A stretch of DNA of 21,102 nt from Coptodactyla brooksi (taxonomy: Eukaryota > Arthropoda > Insecta > Coleoptera > Scarabaeidae): assembly GCA_033557675.1 (NCBI GenBank), contig JAWQRM010000605.1, forward strand, positions 1 to 21,102, in the 5' to 3' direction. A program made the translations under genes and the position numbers. The notes beneath the pieces are model-generated. The model had not been told where the DNA came from, did not search any database, and worked only from the letters and a program-made list of their open reading frames with translations. Positions 10,001 through 19,000 of the stretch are shown in pieces; position 1 is the first letter of the stretch, and the number at the start of each line of letters is the position of its first letter.

Positions 10001-13000
10001 AACATAGAAAAGGTTTTGAATTTAGTTAAGCTTTAGTTTTTGAGAAGAATAAGATTTATAAGGTTCATCTCCAAGTAAACATTTAAAAGTGTTAACGTTC
10101 CGCAAACATCAGTGGTTCCTTCAGTTATTCGAGTAGAAACTGACATCCGTAAGATGCTACAAATGGTGTACAAAAAATTAAGAATAGAAAGCCATTTTGG
10201 CTAATATAATCACTACCTTCCGAGGTCATCATCTCTATGGGTGGTATCTTTGTCAAACAAATGTAATCGCAGTGGCGCGACAGCCGATTCCACGAGGCAC
10301 TATGCATGAACACACACAAGAAAAGAGTAACTGATTTGTGTTACAAGAAAACAACACTAAGATAATTAACAGCAAGATAAAAGACAGTTATAATAATTCA
10401 GAGAAAAATTGTATAGCGTGAAAACATGTGAACAGCGCAAAAATACATAATCAAAAAATATAGGTTAAACTGTGTAATATGTACAAAAGTGATGTACCTT
10501 CCTAACGGATCGTCATTCTGTGTACCGGGCAATGCTGGATCCCAGTCCCAGAGATTTAGCGTAACCAGCTGACCCTCTTTACTGCTTACCATAGCCTAAT
10601 GTGATCATTATTAATAAAAAAGACAGGTACATGCAATAGTAGGTACTATTGATTTACTAATAACAACTAAATGATAAATATGTAAAATATCTAGATTTGT
10701 GTAACTATTTGAAATATAACAGGATATGGCTACTGCAGCATTTCAAAAATAGAATTAATATATAACATCTAAGATCTTTTCTATACCAGCTTGGAAAGAA
10801 TATTGTAGAGCATCTTCCTGAATAAGTTTGGCAACCAGTTTCTTGTTTTGCTAGTGCACGTTTGCTATAGTTTCATGATACTGGTTTATGACGTCAGTTT
10901 CAGTGTGCATGATGCCTATTGATAGAAAAATATTGGATGAACTAAAATAGAAATATTTCATGATCTTTTTACTGCCAAGGTTTTTTAGATTATTACACTT
11001 ATTACACTTGTCGTACATAAATTTGTTTTCACATTGTCACATAAATACAAGAATACGCCAGTGATGTCTTAAGTGATATTATCGTTAACCACTGCTCTAT
11101 TAGACAAAGCAAGGAAGGAATTTGTCTAACTATTGCCAATTTCTACATATTGCCAATTAGCAAGTTAGCAGATTCACTTATTATGGGTAAGATGGAGATT
11201 TTTGAAATGTTGCATGTTAACAGAAAGAAAGTATTAATTGGAATACAAAAGTTAAGTTCTTCTATTGCTTTTTGAAATTACGTTATTTCACAAGTTTATT
11301 GAAAGCAAGCTTAGTGAAAAGCTGCAGCAGCCAACTTTTTTTATTTTAATATGTTTATTCTATGTATCGCTTTTAATTTATTTTTCAGCCATTATTAGGT
11401 AAATCATTGAAGATAGATATTTCATAATAAATATATTTACATATTACAATAGTAGGTGATCGGCATGCTAACCCCATACAACTACAATACCAGAAAGCAA
11501 GATTTAATAAGTTGTAAAGCAGAAAAGCAAGATGGCCAATGACGTTACAATAAATATTAACTAATTAAACAATGAAGAACTACACATCCATTATATCCAG
11601 TTTCTTACACCACTACCACCAAGTTATGTTAATCTCACATTGATAGGAGCCAGTACTATATTTAGTGGTAGTCAACGCAGAAATATATATATATATATAT
11701 ATCTACGCATCGTCATAGCCTCACCTGCCTAATGCTTCATTATCGGACGCATCGTCATAATCCCACAGGTGTATGTATAGAATCTGGCCTTGGGCGTCCA
11801 GTATTTCAAACTTGCAATAAAATAACACAGAACAAAAAAAATAGTAATATTGAAATGGGGTCTGTCGGTAGGTGTTAGTAGTGTCTGGTTACAAAATCTT
11901 TAATTTGTGGATGTGTGCTTTTGCAGAGCTGTGAAGATATCCATGAGAAACATTGATGTAAGTGGAAAAAAAAAACTTTTAGTGTAAACAAACGTGTGAG
12001 TATTGTGTCTGTATAAAACAAAAACAATAAAAAACGTTCAATAGTAGTTATTCGGTTTGGACAATGTTAGCTACTCACTACTAAACTGAGTACATCAACT
12101 GTGATCATCGTTATGGATCTTCAATACCCGTAATATGTAGGATGGTTTGGCCCTAAAAATGTAATGAATTTAAGTCTGGGACATGCATAGACTAAAATCA
12201 GAAACGAATAGCAAAAACGATCTTGTATATGGTGAAATGTCTAGAAAAAAAGTAATGCCAGAAAAGATGGGGATAAAACACAATAGAAATAGGCTCAGTA
12301 GATGTTCAGGTATTCAATTTTCTTCAGTGTATCAGGCTATGTTCTATGGATGTTAGCAAGTCTTCACATAATAAGATAGATCTCATGTTTTAAATCCTAT
12401 GATGCAGATTAAAATATTGAGAGTGGAGTTTAATTCTCTAAATCTTCCAAGTAAAGGTGCATACTTTAATTTTCGCAGCAGCTATCCTTTTTATAAATGC
12501 TACAAGTGCCATCTTGTAAGTTAAAGATTACAGTTTTTAATGCAATTAATACTATTAATCACTCATTACTTTAGAAAGACGTACAATTGAGTAAATTATG
12601 ATTTCATCTGCAACAGCTTTGATGTACTCAACTTAATAATTGGTAATACACAGTGGTGTGCGCAATAATATATAATTGAGAGAAATGTACTTTTCTTACT
12701 TAAAACGTTTTTTTTTAATTTTGGAAATTTGTACCTATATTGATTATGCCATTTAATAAATTATATAAATTATGGTACTAGTTACTAATAAAATTTTATC
12801 TAGAAGTTTATTTGAATGATGTATTTTTCCATATGATACTATTATTTCGCATACCATTGAATGCCACAATTGTCACAAATCGATTAACAAAAAAGGACTG
12901 TAGGATTAGTATACTCAAAAATACTACCAAACTTCTATTTGTTATTTCTACCGCACATATCACGCATGCAAGCAAACTAAACCTACAGTACGTGACATTT

Positions 13001-16000
13001 CTTTTTGCAAATTACACAAAACTACTAGAAAAAACACTCATAACTTAATTCTTACCTCACACCAGAAATCCCATTTGGGATCAACAGTATTTTGTATTGT
13101 TTTAGTTCGGAACTCTTGCGCACCCACATTAATTACTGCATACGGATCGGATTTTCCTTTGCCCAACATACCGATATCTTTCCTCATCAGGTTCTTTGCT
13201 TCAACTACATGCACACGCAAGACACCCTAAATTATAAACTAAAGTAACAAAGTGATCTTAAAAGGTCAAGTCATTGTTCACCTCGGGTTCCGGTATTTTC
13301 AGTTCAGCGGCTTCAACAGTATCACTGAGTTTAATTGGGAATTTATTTGGCAGGACCATCATTGCTGCAATTTGTTCAACCACTATACGTCTTAACATGT
13401 CACTAAAAGCAAACGAATTGACAAGAAAATATATGATTTCGCATATTTTTTTTAATAGTTGTAGATACCTTAGACCTGGCATATCAAGGACGTCTACTAC
13501 TCCTACTAAGTTAAAATCGATGGAAGGATTGTTTAAGAAAAATACTTGTAGTCCTCCGACAATAGGAACTGTCGTTATCAGTGGCTTCATCACAACCCTC
13601 AGCATCCCATGAAGCTAAAAATTAAAAGTCGGTAACACAAGCTATGCAAATAAAAAAAAAAAATTGGAAACGCTTATTTCCAAAGTTGCATATCTTAAAC
13701 GGGATTCTTTTTCTAAAAAAATATGTTTGAAGTAGATACTTAAAAATAATCTGTGATAAAAATAATTTATGTTATGAAACAGGGTGGCAGTGACCCACTG
13801 ACAAAACAAAGAGCTTACAGAACGTTCTAAATGGTGAAAAAACTAATAAAATAAGTTTATAATTTGCCCATAATTTTTCAAGTAAAAACGTTTGAATGCA
13901 AGGTTGCATGATAATTAAGCATATTCACAAGCAATCCCACATCTTCAGTATACTGTGAAACAACACATTTCCCACATTACTAATGTCCAATTATAGACAT
14001 TATAAATAATTGCCGAATAACTCATTTCTAAATGGTAAGTAACTGCTCATTACATTCAGGATGATTCAGCTTAGGAATGGTTTGATTTATTCTACAAATA
14101 TTGACAATCATAATAGGCTTATGGTCCTCTTATTCAAAAGTAGGCTTTACGAGACTAGATATAATGGACAGGTCATCATATGAAGGACAGAGCTGGGTGG
14201 TACTGATTTTTCATTTACAGTGTGAAATTATACTACTCTAATCAGTTTTCAGACTCGTTTAGGCATGTTTTACCATCTTCAGGGAGTGCTATAATGTTCT
14301 AGTTAAAGTTATATTCACAATATAATATTATATATGCATAATAATTTTATATATATATAGAATTAAATCATACAAATCAAATTCAAAAAGTTTTATTGTC
14401 TGTACTAATAACATGAAAAGTTAATTCTAAATACTTACTTCACAAAATGAAAATGCTTATATTTCCCTTTGATAAGGCCTTCAGGAGAAAGAATAAGTAA
14501 ATACTAGAATAAACAACAGCAGAAAATAAGCAACATTTCTGCTATCAAAAGCATTTAGTGTTGTACTGAAAATATTGTTGGAACTAAGAACCAGATGTAG
14601 AAAGGACTCAAATGAATACAAAAATGGATTGTAATGGCTGTAGATCTCAAGCTATTTCTAGGCTAATTAAGAAGCTGTATTAAGCATACTAATTAACGGG
14701 TGAACGAAGAAAAGTAAAAGTAAAACAGATTCGGAAAATGGGAACAAACAAGTAGTGTCAGAAAGAGCTTGGAACCCTCCCATCCTTAGAGGAGCTGAAG
14801 ATGGCAAAATAAGCAAAAACCAGTTGACAAATGCAATTAATTAAAGTGCAATAAGAATAGTATAACCCTGTGTTTCAAATCACTAAATAATAAATAACTA
14901 TAATTGACTCAAATAAGATTTGAACTATATTTATTTAATTCTACTATAACACTGTTTTCTAAAATATATTTTATTTGTTTTATAGATAATTATAGAGCGA
15001 GAACTTGTTTTTTTTTGTTCAAAGCTAAATATAAAACATAAGGTCATCACTAAACACACAATCATTGTATTGTGAACTGTGACTGTAGATGCTAATTGAA
15101 AACCATTTATCTGAAAACATAAGCTACTAAAGCAGTATCACAAAACAAAACTGCACCATTATCTACATTAAATGATTATGAACAGGAAACAGGATATGCA
15201 AGTGAGGTAATAACATGCGATTAAAAAGTCATCCTGGGTTTTAGATAGAAAAACTCTCCTAACTCCTCGAAATTAAATTTTAAGAGAGAAGAATACAAAA
15301 TTAACACTAAACCAGTACTTCATTATCAATGGATTCCTTTATAACTTGTTAAATTGACTGTATTAAAATACAGATTATAATTGATTTTTCTTGCTTGAGG
15401 ATGCAGTGTAATTGCATCTTTTATTATGCAAATATTTGGAACAAATAATGTTTCACAAGTTTTATCAATATTTACTATAGATAGCATGATTATTTGAAGT
15501 ATCTATATCACACATGATCTTTATTAATTTAGATATAGGTGTGGGTTAACATTAATTATGCAGCATATAACAAGTATATTGAAACAGCACACCTGTCAAA
15601 AATATCTTTCTTTCGAAAACATAAACATTAATATTACTATAAACTTGTAATATCTGGAGGTGTGAATATCATCATCTAATTTTTATTTTGTCTTATATTT
15701 TAACACATGTTAATGCACCTCATTCATGCAACCCACCCATAGCGTACTAGGTAGTACGAGTAATTTCCCTAGCTTAATGTAGATTTTATAATATTAAACA
15801 GGATGGACTTAACATGGTGGTACTAAATATAACTATTTATGCTAAAACTAACCGGTGAATTGACTGATGTTCCTCAATCTACAGTACAGAGAATTGCAAA
15901 GGCAGGTGTAAACAAAAAAAAATACGCAAGACCTTGTTTTCCGCAAGTCTTGATACTATGGGAATAGAAATAAATGAAACTATACATAGAATGTATAAGG

Positions 16001-19000
16001 AAGAATCACTTCCAATGTTAGCAGTTTTATGGAAAAGTTATCTCTACTTGCAAGCATTTTTATGTATTCCTATTTTAGTATAATTAAAGATGCTTTGGTA
16101 TTTTTAAGTCCGGGCTTGAACACATATGGTGAAGTATTTCCTCTTGCTTGTCACATTGTACTCATGTAAATGGGTATTTATTGCCAGTAGCTCAAGTGGT
16201 ATACCTTCACCAACTTTCAAGTGGGAAAGCTTTACCTAATCCTAAACTTTTGTTGCATACCATACAGTTACTTTGATTTTGATATATTGTGCTTTGATGA
16301 TGACTGGTATATATCTAATAGCAATTAGATAATACTTTTTAGGAAATACCTAATCTAAATCTTAAAAGATTTAGATTAGGTATTTCTTAAAGATTAAAAG
16401 TAGTAAATAACAAAAATATAAGAGGATAAGTAGTACGTGATATGTAAAAAAAAAATGTTGTTTAATGCTTTATAGCTGACTTTGACAACCTTTTTTAACT
16501 AGTTATTACCTAATTATTTACCAATTTACTATTTTTGTTAAGTCAATATTCAGATTTAAAATTATACATACCTGAAAATCTTTTATGCCTCCCTTCATTC
16601 CTTGCAGCGTAAAGTTTATATCACAATCTCCGGCATAACTGAAATATATCGTAATACATTTTATGACAATAATTCTTTTACATACAAGATGAGCCAATTT
16701 GTTTAATTTAATAAATATTTAAATACTTAAATAAATTTTTCTTGTGACCTTATATAAGAAAACATTTTGAATCATCCTGTACGATTTTAAATTTAAATGA
16801 TAAGCAAACGTACAATAAGTCTAGGTCCATAATTATTTCGTTACGCGGCACATTAGCATCATAAACTTTAATACCTCCCACCCTAGGGGGCTATAATAAA
16901 AGAAAGAACATAATAAATGTATAAGTAAACAATAATGCACGAATATAAAATAAGATATATTTACCACACTTCCTAAAATTATACGTTCGAATTTAAACGC
17001 TCCAAATTTGTCCAAATTCTTAGCTAAGATGTGTTGAATTTTGTCTCTGATTAGCTCACGAACGTAATGATTAACATTTGGCCAACATTGTTTGAAAATC
17101 TAAAAAGATTAGAAATGTTTAACTATTTTTTTAGTTGTTAAGGTCATTATAAAAATACCTTGTTAATCCATTCAGCTCTCTCTACATCAGGAAAGTACAC
17201 CTAAAAAAACTTTTTATATCAGTTTTATCTTTGTAAGGATATCCTAAAGAACAATTAACAATTATGCACAATTTAGCCGAATTGTGCGATGCAAAAGAAA
17301 GATTCTTAGCAGAAATTAAAAGTGCTACTCCAACGAATACAGGAATTGTACGAAGGTGAAACAGTCTTATTGTTGTTATGCAAAAGTTTTAATAGTCTGG
17401 ATTGAAGATCAAACCAACCCCAATATTTCTCATTAAGTCAGAGTAAGACTAATTTCCGTCAATTCCACGAAGACTGACAAAAGGGAAGAAAGTGCCACAA
17501 CTTCCTTCTTCACAACAAAACCTGGATATAGACGTGACAGCTCTATACTGGAATAACTTACCTTCTAGGACTTTCATAGCTAACGAGAAAACATCAATAC
17601 CTGGATTTAAAGTTGTGAGAAATAGGTTGACTTTCCTACTAGGAGCTAATATTACTGGTGATATAAAATTCAAACTAAAACTTTATTATTCTCAAAATCC
17701 CAGGGCACTTAAAAATTATGAAAAATCTACTTTGCTTATCATCTACAAGTAAAGTAACAAAGTCTGGATGCTCATGTGTTTACAGCATGAGCTGCCTATA
17801 TGCTGCCTTAGACAATGTTTTCTTTGAAGGATCTAATCCAATATCTAGATATATGATATGTGGATATGTTGACCTCATCCCTCATGGGATAAGGTCAACA
17901 TATCCACATTGACAGGAGTTTGGAAGAAGATGATTCGAAGTCTCATAGAAAACTTTGAGGGATTCACTAGTTCAGTGGAGAACATCACTGAAAAAGTAGT
18001 GGAAATAGCATGAGAATTGGACTTTGAAGTTGAAGATGAGGAACTGCTTGTTATGGACGAGCAAAGGACACTAGATGAGACAGAATCATTAATGATGATG
18101 ATGTAAATGTGTTGAAATGACAAAAAGATTCAGAATATATGATAAAGTTAGTTGACACAGAATCAACATGATTTGAAAGAATTGACATCAACTTTGGACA
18201 AAGTGATAGTGTTATTGTATGATAGAAAGAAATTCTCCATGAAAGGAAGACTCAATTGAAAACTCTTGCTTAAACAATTAGCAAATGTGCATTAGCCATT
18301 AACACCTCCACAAGCATATACACCCTCAAAAAGACTGTAATCAACTGAATTCTGATGAATCTGAATCTGTATGTACTTAATATTGTTGGACATAAAGTTT
18401 GGTTTTATAAAATGTACAGCTCTAAGTTTATATCTAAGTTTTTAACATGAATAATGTGTATGGTTCAAATTAAGGCACAGATTTTCAAATATTTCATTTT
18501 TGCAATATCTCCTGATTGAAAATTTTAGACAAAATTATTTAAGTTGCTTATATACATTAAGAGATTTAAATTTAGTAGCAAAAATATTTATAAAATAATT
18601 TATAACAAAAAATAAATGACAAATTATAAGCATATTTTTTTTATGTATACATAAAAAAATAAGAATGCATTACAACTAGTAGTTTTGTGCTTATCACTGT
18701 TTGTTTATAAACAATTACTTTATCTAAAGAATGTAAATTTTACTACCACATACTAACTTATGTAAAAAACAAATGTATATTTAAACATATGAATCATTAA
18801 AAGCAGCAACTTAAAAAAATTCTTTAAAACTATGTTGAAATTCTCCAAACAAGAACTTTGTTTTTGTTAGTTATTCATACCTAATCATTTTAATGAGTTT
18901 GTAAATTAGCAGAAAATTAAACTTACCCAGGCTGGCAAATCATCTATTCTTGCTAAAATAACATCTTTTTCATTTGTTAAGGCAGATGCCTTTGCTATGT

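Larger units (their letters stand above)
13615..16571 (-). other. Largest E-Syt2 intron (2.96 kb)
   Basis: It holds a transposase relic at 15845-16038 and a large palindrome at 16344-16385. A short perfect palindrome, CGTACTA-GG-TAGTACG, lies at 15743-15758. From 13615 to 15840 I recognise nothing beyond AT-rich DNA. Confidence 0.6.
17201..18926 (-). other. E-Syt2 intron 2, holding a Tigger relic
   Basis: The intron runs from the exon 2 donor (18926) to the exon 3 acceptor. The Tigger relic fills about 17280-18290. The remaining 18300-18926 is AT-rich with no gene or motif that I recognise. Confidence 0.7.

Noticed and set aside
10125..10319. 64-codon minus-strand frame overlapping cassette 10c
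   Set aside because: It is in a different frame from the C2A peptide; the phase-0 reading gives the conserved loop 3 sequence.
13258..13605. 115-codon minus-strand frame and its plus-strand shadow
   Set aside because: It is exons 7 and 8 joined by read-through of a short intron with clear GT/AG ends.
16344..16385. microRNA precursor
   Set aside because: A two-base loop and fully paired 20-base arms do not fit a normal precursor.
17718..17912. 64-codon plus-strand frame
   Set aside because: It is a stretch of the frame-shifted Tigger relic, including the inverted repeat.
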